Source of the DNA: Sphingobium sp. TCM1 | Lineage (GTDB): Bacteria > Pseudomonadota > Alphaproteobacteria > Sphingomonadales > Sphingomonadaceae | NCBI RefSeq assembly: GCF_001650725.1 | Contig: NZ_LXVX01000016.1 | Location: 186,001-250,000 of the forward strand | Length of the DNA: 64,000 bases | Reading direction: 5' to 3' | Shown here: in pieces, positions 33,781 through 42,106 of the stretch | Numbering within the stretch: the stretch's first letter is position 1 | Layout: each line of letters starts with the position of its first letter | Position numbers and translations under genes: made by a program | Notes under the pieces: model-generated | Database searches by the model: none | What the model was told of the DNA's origin: nothing | Seen by the model: the letters and a program-made list of their open reading frames with translations, nothing else

Positions 33781-35396
33781 TCGCCCGGCCCCAGCAATCG
33801 CGGCCGCCCGTCCGGCGTCGCGAACCGCCCCTCGTCGAACGGCACCTCCCCCCAGCGCCATGGCGTCAGTTCGGCGTAGGCCGGGTTGGAGATCGGCGCA
33901 TGGCGCTTAAGGTTGAGCAGCCGCGCGCCGTCATTGCGATAGGCGGTCAGCCGCACATGCTCGCGATAGATATCGGCCGCCCATTCATAATGGAAAGCGT
34001 CGCCCCATCCCATCGCCTGGGCCACCTTGGTCAGCATCCACCAGTCCGGCCGAGCCTCTCCTGGCAGATCGAGCAGGCGACGCTGGCGGCTGATCAGCCG
34101 GTCCATGCCGGTCAGCGTCCCGTCCTTCTCGATCCAGGCCGCCGAGGGCAGTTGGAAAGTCCAGCCGCCCGCATCCGGCTCGCCCCGGTCCGTCGCGCGG
34201 ATCGACAGCGGCACCAGCGCGCGGGCTTCCCTCAGCCAGTCTGAAGCCGCCTCATCCGGCCCGATGCTCCACAGCGCTTTCACCTCCCCGTCGCGCATGG
34301 CGCGCAGCAGCGCCTCGCCCTCCAACCCCGCCCCGCGCACCAGGTCGCGCGCGCCCCAGAAGCGGGCGGTCCGGTCCAGTGCCCCGGCATCGAAACCCAT
34401 ATGCGCGGCAAGGCCATCGGCCATGCACCCCACCTCGCGCGCGCCCATGCCGTTGGCCCCGCCGCCGATCAGGAAGGGCGCGGTGCCCGGACGGCCGATG
34501 CGCGCCGTGGCGAGATGCAGGTTCAGGATCGCCGCCGCCGTCGCCCGGTCCGCCCCGGCCGCCAGCGTCACCGCACGACCCTCCGCGACCCACGTCTCAT
34601 AAAAGCCGCGGATCGTCGCCGGCGGTACGGCGCAGGCACGGGCAACCGACCAGATGTCATGACCTCGGCGCAGATCATCCCAATAGCCGTCCGGCACGAC
34701 AAGGCCAGCAGCTTTGGCTACCCCGGCATCGCGGCAATGGAGCAGCAAGCCGCCGATCAGCCGCGCCATGCTCCCCGCAGCGATAGAGAGATGGAGGTCC
34801 GCCTCCGGCCCAAGTTGCTCGCCTGCCGTCGCCACATGGATCAGCCGCGCGCCATCCGCCCGCGCAGCCTGCACCCGGTCGATCAGCACCGGATGGTCGC
34901 GGCTGATCTGCCCACCCAGCAGCAGGATGGTGCCCGCCCGGCCGACATCCTCCAATGTACCCGGCATGACATCCTCGCCATAGGCGGCGCGCTGCAACCG
35001 CCCGACATCGCCCAGCCAGGGCGCATGGATATGGGCCGACCCGAAAAAGCCCTTCATCAGCTTGTTGGCGACATAATAATCCTCGGTCAGCAGGCCGCCG
35101 CCCACATGGAGCGCGATGCTGCCGGGGCCATGGCGCGCCCGGATGGCGGACAACCGCCGCGCAAGCTGCGCGATCACGCGCTCCCATCCTTGCCGTCGCC
35201 CCTGCACCAGAGGATGAAGCAACCGGCCGTCAAGCCCTTCGCCTAGCTCGAGCGCACGCCCCCGCGCGCAAAGCAGCCCGCCATTCGCAGGGTGGGTGGG
35301 GTCGCCCTCGATCCGCAGATCGCGGTCCTCACCGGTCAGCACGCGGATGCCGCACCCTAAGGCGCACTGGCCGCACTGGCTTCTCACGATCGCCAT
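33756..35396 (-). CDS. NasA-like molybdopterin oxidoreductase lacking the C-terminal domain
   Basis: A 546-residue protein resembling assimilatory nitrate reductase. It has the N-terminal [4Fe-4S] cysteines Cys8, Cys11, Cys15 and Cys43, then LLTEDYYVANKLMKGFFGSA, AAILNLHLATARIGRPG, GGGANGMGAREVG, WIEKDGTLTGMDRLISRQR and PDGRPRLL. It stops at the point where NasA and formate dehydrogenases begin their molybdopterin-dinucleotide-binding C-terminal domain; normal relatives have 700-900 residues. The usual R-L-C-M-S-S region is replaced by an unrelated stretch (APWLGDVGRLQRA). Probably degenerate or repurposed. Confidence 0.75.
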   Translation of the reverse strand: MAIVRSQCGQCALGCGIRVLTGEDRDLRIEGDPTHPANGGLLCARGRALELGEGLDGRLLHPLVQGRRQGWERVIAQLARRLSAIRARHGPGSIALHVGGGLLTEDYYVANKLMKGFFGSAHIHAPWLGDVGRLQRAAYGEDVMPGTLEDVGRAGTILLLGGQISRDHPVLIDRVQAARADGARLIHVATAGEQLGPEADLHLSIAAGSMARLIGGLLLHCRDAGVAKAAGLVVPDGYWDDLRRGHDIWSVARACAVPPATIRGFYETWVAEGRAVTLAAGADRATAAAILNLHLATARIGRPGTAPFLIGGGANGMGAREVGCMADGLAAHMGFDAGALDRTARFWGARDLVRGAGLEGEALLRAMRDGEVKALWSIGPDEAASDWLREARALVPLSIRATDRGEPDAGGWTFQLPSAAWIEKDGTLTGMDRLISRQRRLLDLPGEARPDWWMLTKVAQAMGWGDAFHYEWAADIYREHVRLTAYRNDGARLLNLKRHAPISNPAYAELTPWRWGEVPFDEGRFATPDGRPRLLGPGDQTDAAIP

Positions 35397-35505
35397 CTCA
35401 GTGCGATGTCCCGATACGATCGCTCATGTTCCGCCCCTAGCGCATTGAAGCGGAGGACAAAAGCGGCACTTGCCTCGGCATCCTCCCCGGCGCACACAGG
35501 CGGGC

Positions 35506-36276
35506 ATGATGACGCTCCTGTTCCGCGCCCTCGCGCTGATCGCTCTGGTCGGCGCCTCCCTGGCCCCTGCCGCACCCGGCGATCGCGGCCCGCTGCTGCT
35601 GGCCGCCGCCAGTATGCAGGAAGCCATGAACGCTGCGGCGGACGCATGGGCGGCGCGCGGCCATCCACGCCCGGTCCTGTCCTTTGCCGGTTCCTCCGCC
35701 CTCGCGCGACAGATCAGGGCCGGCGCCCCCGCCGATCTGTTCCTGTCCGCCGACGAGGAATGGATGGACGATGTGGAAGGCGCGGGACTGGTGGTACGCG
35801 GCACGCGGGCCAATATGGCGGGCAATCGGCTCGTGCTGGTGCGGCCTGCGGCAAAGCCGGTCCATTTGCGCATCGCGCGCGGAATGCCGATCGCGCGTGC
35901 GCTGGGCGACGGACGCCTCGCCATGGCCGATCCCGATAGCGTGCCGGCCGGGAAATATGGAAAGGCGGCGCTCACCGCGCTGGGCGTGTGGGCATCTGTC
36001 GAACACAAGGTCGCGCGCGCCGACAATGTCCGCGCCGCGCTCGCCCTGGTCGAACGCGGTGCCACCCCGCTCGGCATCGTCTATGCAACCGATGCGCGCG
36101 CCAGCAGGAACGTCGCCCTGGTCGGCACCTTCCCCCCCGGCAGCCACGCGCCGATCCGCTATCCTGTCGCCCGGCTGGCCTCCAGCCGGCACAAGGACGC
36201 CGAAGCCTTCCGTCGCTTCCTGCTGTCCTCGATCGGCCGGTCGATCCTGGCGCGCTACGGCTTCAGCGCGCCCTGA
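35506..36276 (+). CDS. modA: Molybdate ABC transporter substrate-binding protein
   Basis: A 256-residue periplasmic protein with a signal peptide (residues 1-25). The ModA pattern is visible: LLLAAASMQEAMNAAADAW, SFAGSSALARQIRAGAPADLFLSADEEWMD, RLVLVRP and DPDSVPAGKYGKAALTALG, and GIVYATDA. The Ser of SGSS-like ASM and FAGSSAL bind the oxyanion. It is separated from modBC by an antisense gene, so it has its own promoter. Divergent from the NasA-like gene. Confidence 0.93.
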   Translation: MMTLLFRALALIALVGASLAPAAPGDRGPLLLAAASMQEAMNAAADAWAARGHPRPVLSFAGSSALARQIRAGAPADLFLSADEEWMDDVEGAGLVVRGTRANMAGNRLVLVRPAAKPVHLRIARGMPIARALGDGRLAMADPDSVPAGKYGKAALTALGVWASVEHKVARADNVRAALALVERGATPLGIVYATDARASRNVALVGTFPPGSHAPIRYPVARLASSRHKDAEAFRRFLLSSIGRSILARYGFSAP

Positions 36277-36279
36277 TCC

Positions 36280-37026
36280 TCATTTCTGGCAGGCGACGAT
36301 CGCGGCGATGACCGCCAGCGTTTCCTCCGGATCGCGCACCCGCACCGTATCCAGCCCCAGTTCCTTGGCCGGATAGTCGTTGCCGCCGGGGAAGATGGCG
36401 TCGCCGATGAACATCATCGCGTCGAGCGCGATCCCGCTCGCGTCGCGCAGCTTCTTGAGACCATAGGCCTTGTCAACGCCCTCGCGCGTGATGTCGATCG
36501 AGGTCGCGCCTCCCATGTTGATCGACAGGCCCGGCAAACGCTGGCGCAGATCCGCCTGGATCACCTTGCGCTTGGCGAAATCGGGGTCCCACCCTTCCTT
36601 GGCATGGATCGGCGCCTGCTGGCCGAGCGCGGAGAAGGTGATCTGGCTGCCACGATCCTCGATCCGCTCGCCCCAGGTCTGTTCGGGCACGAAGCCGGTC
36701 GCCTCCAGCGACGCGTCGAACGCCTCCAGGATCGCGCCCTTCTGCCCAGCATCGAACAATTCGGCATAGACCGGATGCCAGCCGCCATCACGCCAGGTGA
36801 ACAGCTTGGTGCCGGTCGTCGGCATCAGCCACAGCCGCGTCACGTCCGCCCGCGCTGGCAGCCGGCTCGCCACCTGCTTGTCGAACTGCGGCCAGTCGCC
36901 GCCGGAAATCACCGCGACATGCGCGACCTCCAGCAGGTCGGCCATCGCTTCCCCCATCGCTTCGCCCAAAGGCTGCTTGCTTTCGGCCAGCGTTCCGTCG
37001 AGATCGAAGGCGATCAATTCTTTCAT
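36280..37026 (-). CDS. HAD-superfamily phosphomannomutase-like protein
   Basis: A 248-residue HAD-IIB phosphatase-fold protein. Motif I is AFDLDGTLAESK with the nucleophile Asp8 and general acid Asp10; motif II is SGGDW; the C-terminal motif reads MMFIGDAIFPGGNDYP. The long cap with GWDPDFAKRKVIQADLRQ and the overall length match the eukaryotic-type alpha-phosphomannomutase family, so it may interconvert mannose-6-P and mannose-1-P. Antisense between modA and modB, it ends 4 bp after the modA stop. Confidence 0.82.
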   Translation of the reverse strand: MKELIAFDLDGTLAESKQPLGEAMGEAMADLLEVAHVAVISGGDWPQFDKQVASRLPARADVTRLWLMPTTGTKLFTWRDGGWHPVYAELFDAGQKGAILEAFDASLEATGFVPEQTWGERIEDRGSQITFSALGQQAPIHAKEGWDPDFAKRKVIQADLRQRLPGLSINMGGATSIDITREGVDKAYGLKKLRDASGIALDAMMFIGDAIFPGGNDYPAKELGLDTVRVRDPEETLAVIAAIVACQK

Positions 37027-37237
37027 GCACCTGTCCTGTCGGATGAAGTGAAAAATAGAGCGGTTGCGACCCTCGGATGACCGGGCGCTACGCCAACGTG
37101 ACGCCCTTTTCCAGCCAAAGCCAATCGCGTCGCAATAGGAAAAATGCGACAAATTAAAAACATGGTGGGCAAGACATTCATATTCGGCACAGCCTGGCTT
37201 TCTTGACGGAACGGCGCATATCCCCCACGCAGCGGGC

Positions 37238-37942
37238 ATGGATTTTTCCCTGACGCCCGACGATTGGACCGTCATCAGCCTGTCGCTGAAGGTCAGCCTG
37301 GTCGCGGTGACGGCCATGCTGCCGGTCGCCTTCGGCCTGGCGTGGATACTGGCGCGCCGGCGCTTCCCCGGCAAGCTGCTGCTTGACGCGCTGGTCCACC
37401 TGCCCCTCGTCGTGCCGCCGGTCGTGACCGGATGGCTGCTGCTGATTCTCTTCGGCATCAACGGCCCCATCGGCCGCTGGCTCGACCAGTGGTTCGGCGT
37501 CACCCTGCTGTTCCGCTGGACCGGCGCGGCGCTCGCCGCCGCGATCATGGCCATGCCGCTGATGGTGCGGGCGATGCGCCTTTCGATCGAAGCCGTCGAT
37601 CGGCGGCTGGAACAGGCGGCGCAGACGCTGGGCGCATCCCGCATTCGCACCTTCCTGTCTATTTCGCTGCCGCTGTCCCTGCCCGGCGTGCTGGCGGGCG
37701 CGATGCTGGGGTTCGCCCGCTCGATCGGGGAATTCGGCGCGACCATCACCTTCGTCTCCGACATTCCCGGCGAAACCCGCACATTGCCGATCGCCATCTA
37801 TGCCGCGCTCCAGATGCCAGGCGCCGAAGCGACGGTCAGCCGCTTCGCCATCATTTCGGTGTTGCTGTCACTCGGCGCGCTGCTCCTGTCCGAACTGCTC
37901 GCGCGCCGCATGACCCATGGACGTGCGCCCCATGTCCTTTGA
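37238..37942 (+). CDS. modB: Molybdate ABC transporter permease
   Basis: A 234-residue permease with five or six helices. The family phrases SLSLKVSLVAVTAMLPVAF, LVVPPVVTGWLLLILFGINGPIG and the EAA loop LEQAAQTLGASRIRTFLSISLPLSLPGVLAG identify ModB, and FARSIGEFGATITFVSDIPGETRTLP is a near-invariant ModB signature. It overlaps modC by 26 bp. A 211-bp AT-rich upstream gap should hold the promoter. Confidence 0.95.
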   Translation: MDFSLTPDDWTVISLSLKVSLVAVTAMLPVAFGLAWILARRRFPGKLLLDALVHLPLVVPPVVTGWLLLILFGINGPIGRWLDQWFGVTLLFRWTGAALAAAIMAMPLMVRAMRLSIEAVDRRLEQAAQTLGASRIRTFLSISLPLSLPGVLAGAMLGFARSIGEFGATITFVSDIPGETRTLPIAIYAALQMPGAEATVSRFAIISVLLSLGALLLSELLARRMTHGRAPHVL

Positions 37943-38594
37943 CGCTATGCCCTTTGACGCCATGCCCTTCGACCCCATGCGCTTCGACATCGGCGTCCGC
38001 CGCCGCCTGGGTGATCGCACCATCGCCTTCACCTGCCGCTCGGACGCCCGGCTGATCGCTCTCACTGGCCCCTCGGGCGTCGGCAAGACCAGCGTCCTCA
38101 ACATGATCGCCGGCCTGCTGCCGCCCGATGAAGGCCATATCGCCATCGGCGGCGAGCGCCTGTTCGACCGCGCAGCCGGCATAGACCTGCCGGTCGCGCA
38201 GCGTCATGCCGGCTATCTGTTCCAGGATCTGCGCCTTTTCCCCCATATGCGGGTGGAGGCCAATCTGCGCTACGGCCGACGCCCCGGCGGCGCGCTGTCG
38301 CAGGCGGAAATCCTCGCCTTCCTCGGCATCGGCCATCTGCTTCACCGTATGCCCGCCAGCCTCTCGGGCGGCGAAGCACAGAGGGTCGCGATCGGCCGCG
38401 CCCTGCTCTCAGCCCCGCGCTTCCTGCTCATGGACGAACCGCTCACCGGCCTGGACCAGGCGCGACGGGCGGAAATCGTGCCGCTGATCGAGCGGCTGCG
38501 CGACGAGATCGGCCTGCCTATCCTCTATGTCACCCACGAACTGCGCGAAGCCGAAAGACTGGCGGACATCATCGTCGAGATGCCCGGCGACTGA
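37917..38594 (+). CDS. modC: Molybdate ABC transporter ATP-binding protein, short form
   Basis: A 225-residue ABC ATPase with Walker A at about 51-59 (GPSGVGKTS), Q-loop FQDLRLFPHM, signature LSGGEAQRVAIGRAL and Walker B LLMDEPLTGLD, with H-loop THEL. It lacks the C-terminal TOBE/molybdate-binding domain that E. coli ModC (about 350 residues) has, so it would not be regulated by bound molybdate. The N-terminus has four five-residue repeats (see 37932-37991). The start ATG at 37917 is inside modB; the later ATGs are alternatives. Confidence 0.9.
   Translation: MDVRPMSFDAMPFDAMPFDPMRFDIGVRRRLGDRTIAFTCRSDARLIALTGPSGVGKTSVLNMIAGLLPPDEGHIAIGGERLFDRAAGIDLPVAQRHAGYLFQDLRLFPHMRVEANLRYGRRPGGALSQAEILAFLGIGHLLHRMPASLSGGEAQRVAIGRALLSAPRFLLMDEPLTGLDQARRAEIVPLIERLRDEIGLPILYVTHELREAERLADIIVEMPGD
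37932..37991 (+). repeat. Four 15-bp tandem repeats at the start of modC
   Basis: Four consecutive units ATGYCCTTYGACGCN (37932-37946, 37947-37961, 37962-37976 and 37977-37991, the last diverged) encode MSFDA, MPFDA, MPFDP and MRFDI. Each unit begins with an ATG in frame, so the repeat also offers four candidate start codons. Confidence 0.9.
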
Positions 38595-38913
38595 GCCGCC
38601 ACGCCAGGCGAAGGTTCGCAGCGCGCTACATCATGTTGTTTCGCGCTATTTCAAGCGGGGCATTCCGACACACAGGCCTCGTTCCGCTACTATTAGGTGC
38701 GGCAACGTTCGCTCGTCGGCCCGGCGGCGCTGGTCGCCCTGCCCGCTTCGATGCCGTGCCGGCCGCGGGCCGCCGCATGTGGAAGGCCGAACGCTTTTCT
38801 TCCCATGACCTCCGGCTTGCGAAAGTCGATAGAAGAGGTGCACAAAAAGGCTTGACCGACTTTCAAACCCCACCTATCTGCGGCTTCCCAAGCGGGGCTG
38901 GCCCCGCCGACGA
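38595..38913. other. Intergenic region between modC and tRNA-Gln
   Basis: About 319 bp with no recognisable protein. It holds the tRNA promoter at 38852-38880 just upstream of the tRNA. The stretch 38690-38800 is GC-rich and contains no clear gene or terminator; short open frames here show no family features. Confidence 0.5.
38852..38880 (+). promoter_or_regulatory. Sigma-70-type promoter of tRNA-Gln
   Basis: TTGACC (38852-38857) and TATCTG (38875-38880) are separated by exactly 17 bp, close to the sigma-70 consensus. Transcription would start about 7 bp further on, some 27 bp before the mature tRNA. Confidence 0.7.
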
Positions 38914-38987
38914 TGCCCGATCGTCTAAAGGTAAGACTACGGACTCTGACTCCGTCAATCGAGGTTCGAATCCTCGTCGGGCATCCA
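38914..38987 (+). tRNA. tRNA-Gln(CTG)
   Basis: A complete cloverleaf: acceptor TGCCCGA pairs with TCGGGCA, the anticodon stem ACGGA/TCCGT encloses the loop CTCTGAC with anticodon CTG (decoding CAG, Gln), the T loop is GGTTCGAATCC, and the 3' CCA is encoded (T discriminator then CCA at 38985-38987). It follows the promoter at 38852. No other tRNA is adjacent. Confidence 0.97.
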
Positions 38988-39069
38988 ATACTCGCCTTCT
39001 GCGAGCAACTCCCAGCTAAATCGCGAACAGATTGACGTCGTCGTCTTCTACCGGGCCTGACGTCGCTGG

Positions 39070-40353
39070 TCAGGCCGCATCACCACGCACCATACCCATC
39101 GGCGGCCGCCTGCTTGCGGCCTGCCGCGGCAGAGGCAACACTTCGGAAGGCTCTTTTTCCAGCCGCTCGACCGCATTGGCGACAAGCATCTGCAACCCTT
39201 CCGCGCTCAGCAATCCGCCCCGAATCAGGCAACGATCCACCAACACGCGCCGGAAGGCGGAATAGAGCGCCATGTCGGGCGGGGATGGCGTAGCCCAGAA
39301 ATCGTCCAACCCGGTGCGATGGACGACGCCCGGTACTTTATAGACGGCGTGGCCCAACACGACGACCGGTTTGCCGCTGTTGAGCGCCAGCGTACCGACG
39401 GTACTGTTGACGGTCACCACGCCAAGCGACTTGCGCACGACTTCAGCGACGTCCCAGTCGGACAGATAAAAAACGCGATCGGCGACGCCATAATGCGCGG
39501 CCAGCTTGCGAGTCAGCCGACTCCACGCAACCAGCCCCGGATCGAGCGGATGGCGCTTGACCAGCAGTGACACATCCTCGGGCGCGTGGCGGGCGAAGCT
39601 CTTGATGACGAAGCGCAGCGCGGCGCGCATGTTGCCGAAGGGGGAATGGACCCGGATCTGGTAATCGGAATTGAGTTGCAGCGGCAATGTGAAATAGGGC
39701 CGATCCTTGACCGCTTCCCACATTTTCAACGATTGTCGCGTCTCGCTCTTGCGCACGAGCAACTTGCCGCACCAGGCGATCGATTCCAGCAGGAAACTGT
39801 GCGGCCGATGCGTGCGGTAGAAGGGAAAGAGCGGCCGCATCAGCGCCGCGGCCAACCCGTTGCGCATGGTGTTGCGCGCCCGCGCCCGGAAGGTCGAGGG
39901 GACGGGCGGCAACACGCCCTCATATTCGGGCAGCCCCTTCGCCTGGTCGAGATACCATTGCGGATCGAGCGGCAGGGTCGAATTGCCGTTCACGCCGTCA
40001 TCCTGCAACGTCAGGAAATCGGGACGGATATAGCCTTCCTCCATGCAATGGACCCGCAGCCCCCGCAGCCGTGCCATCGCATGTGCCGACGTGTGATAGG
40101 GGCGGCAGTCGCCATAGAGAATCAGGTCGGTAACGCCATGATTGACGATAAAATCGTCGAAGAAAAGCGGCCAGTTCCGGAAGGTGCCGCGATAGTCGGT
40201 CGCCTCGCCCGGCCAGTCGACCTTGTCGCCGCCATTGATGTTGATTCGCAGGGCGCGATGCCCTCGCGCCTTGAGCGCGTCGGCCAGCATCGCGAAATAG
40301 GGTCCGTGCGGCCCCTGAAGAAACAGGAAAGTCTTCACCGGCACGTCAGCCAT
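39070..40353 (-). CDS. kpsS: Capsular polysaccharide biosynthesis protein, KpsS-like
   Basis: A 427-residue protein of the capsule synthesis family (beta-Kdo glycosyltransferase type) that starts a poly-Kdo linker on a lipid acceptor for group 2 capsules. Diagnostic phrases are FLFLQGPHGPYFAMLADAL, LILYGDCRPYHTSAHAMA, VHCMEEGYIRPDFLTL, LVKRHPLDPG and GVVTVNSTVGTLALNSGKPV. Its ATG overlaps the kpsC stop by 8 bp, so the two are coupled. It is the last gene of the surface-polysaccharide group. Confidence 0.9.
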   Translation of the reverse strand: MADVPVKTFLFLQGPHGPYFAMLADALKARGHRALRININGGDKVDWPGEATDYRGTFRNWPLFFDDFIVNHGVTDLILYGDCRPYHTSAHAMARLRGLRVHCMEEGYIRPDFLTLQDDGVNGNSTLPLDPQWYLDQAKGLPEYEGVLPPVPSTFRARARNTMRNGLAAALMRPLFPFYRTHRPHSFLLESIAWCGKLLVRKSETRQSLKMWEAVKDRPYFTLPLQLNSDYQIRVHSPFGNMRAALRFVIKSFARHAPEDVSLLVKRHPLDPGLVAWSRLTRKLAAHYGVADRVFYLSDWDVAEVVRKSLGVVTVNSTVGTLALNSGKPVVVLGHAVYKVPGVVHRTGLDDFWATPSPPDMALYSAFRRVLVDRCLIRGGLLSAEGLQMLVANAVERLEKEPSEVLPLPRQAASRRPPMGMVRGDAA

Positions 40354-41972
40354 GAAGATACTCCGCGGACAATGTCATAAATCTTCTTATCTTTCCCTGT
40401 AATGCCCGCAATCTCATCAATGACGTTGCCGTTGGTTTCGACCCGTCCGTCATACGCTCCACCATCACTTCGGGTCCACATGGCAATCGCGTCTGCAAAT
40501 CCAGATAGCGAGGATAGAGAATGAGGGCAGCAGCGACAAGCTGATCCAGGGTCAGCCGCCGCCCCCGCCGGGCGCTTGGCTGGGCCAGGTCGCGGGTCAA
40601 TCCCCAGCCGGCATAGAAGGGCATACCATGCACCGTCACGGGACGGCCGCGCATCAGCGCCTCGAACCCGGTCAGCGACGACAGGACATGCACTTCGTTC
40701 ACCGCCTGCACCAGTTCCATCAGCGGCGCGCCGCTGTCGATCGCATCGGCATGGGCCAGCACCGCGGCTTCGGACAGGTGCCCCTTGCGATGCCCCGCCT
40801 GCACGTCGGGATGAGGACGGTAGACGATCCAGGCGTCCGGCTCGGCGCGTCGGACCCGTGCGAGAAAATCCAGATTCCCGTCGACGCCAGCCCCGCCCAG
40901 CCGAACCGACAGGTCGTCATCGACCTGTCCGATCGCCAGCACGGTGCGCCGCCCCGCCGGCAATGCCAGCATCCGTCCTGCCTCCGGCCCATATTTGGTC
41001 ACGCCCGCCAGGCAGATGCGCGCGCGCAGCCTCGCCGCGCGCTCGATCAGCGGCGCCGGGAACGCATGGGTTGCGAGCAGGGTCTCCAGATCGTTCGCCG
41101 CGCGCGCGTTATAATAAATGCCGGTGCGGTCGACGACCACCGAACCGGGTGGATGGAGCGCCGCGCCCAGGCCGCGGGACCGGATGAAACCATCCTCCAC
41201 CCGCGCCAGCGGCACCTGCTGCGCCGCAGCCTCCTGGACCGTGTCCGGCGGCACGCGCGACGTGCCAGATCGCCAGCGCGCCCCGCGCAAGCCGCGCGCG
41301 ACGCAACCCGCGCGATACCGACTGGAAGGGCGGCGAATGCGCCCCGTCCCACAGAAATTCCCGGATCGCCTCCCGCTTCCAGAAGGCCATGCCGCTCGCC
41401 GCGACGATGCCACGATTGCCGTCCAGATGACGGCGCCAGTCGGCCAGAAGCCTGATCGCCGTCGCCGCGTCCGTCTGCCGGCCGGTGAAGGGGTCGCGAT
41501 AGCGCGCGCCCGCGATCCGCCGCCCCGTTTCCGCGCGCAACCGCGCCGGATCGATCCGTCGTCCCTCCGGGCCGATCACCGGCACATCGAGCAGCCCGGC
41601 CACCAGCGCCCATTCATCCTGCTCGCTCGCATGGAGCGTCTGCGCGCCCGCGATCATCCACCAGGGGTCGCAGTCCGCCGGCAGCATCCGGCCCGGCACG
41701 GGCGCCTGGCCCTTCCCCGGCAGCAAGCCGATCTGGTCCTCCATCAGCCCGGCCAGCGCACCGGGGTCGATCGGCGTTCCGATCCGCACCAGCACCCGTG
41801 CCGGGGCCGGTTGCCGTCCCCAGAAACTGCCGCCCACGCGCGCCGCGACCAAGGCGTCGAGCACATCGTCCCAGATGCCATGTCCGTCCTCGACGCCATC
41901 AAGGGGCGCGCTGATCGCCGCCGCGGACGGCGCGACATGCGGGAAGGGCGGGGATCGGAGAAAAGGAGCCAT
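40346..41972 (-). pseudogene. kpsC: KpsC-like capsule protein, split by a frameshift
   Basis: KpsC carries two related beta-Kdo transferase domains. Here the N-terminal half is read from 41972 (MAPFLRSPPFPHVAPS, then VGGSFWGRQPAPARVL, DPWWMIAGAQTLH, GMAFWKREAIREFLWDG) and breaks down after ALAIW near 41265. The C-terminal half is intact in another frame from that point to 40346 (GTSRVPPDTVQEAAAQQ, ARVEDGFIRSRGLGA, VYRPHPDVQAGHRKG, VHVLSSLTGFEALMRGRPV). Joining TGG to GGC would need two extra G residues. It is either a true mutation, a sequencing error in a G run or a rare frameshift site. Confidence 0.82.
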
Positions 41973-42106
41973 CAGCGTCAATCGGCGGGTGCCGCCGCCG
42001 CACGCGCCCGAACCACCGCGACCCCGCGCCATCTATTCCGTGAGCGCACCGCGCACCGCATCTTCAAGCCCCTTTTGCCCATCCTTGGGCAGCAAGGTGG
42101 CGAAGG

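Noticed and set aside
35384..35668. A 94-codon minus-strand frame upstream of the NasA-like gene
   Set aside because: It overlaps the signal-peptide region of modA and has no family features; its coupling to the next gene is probably chance.
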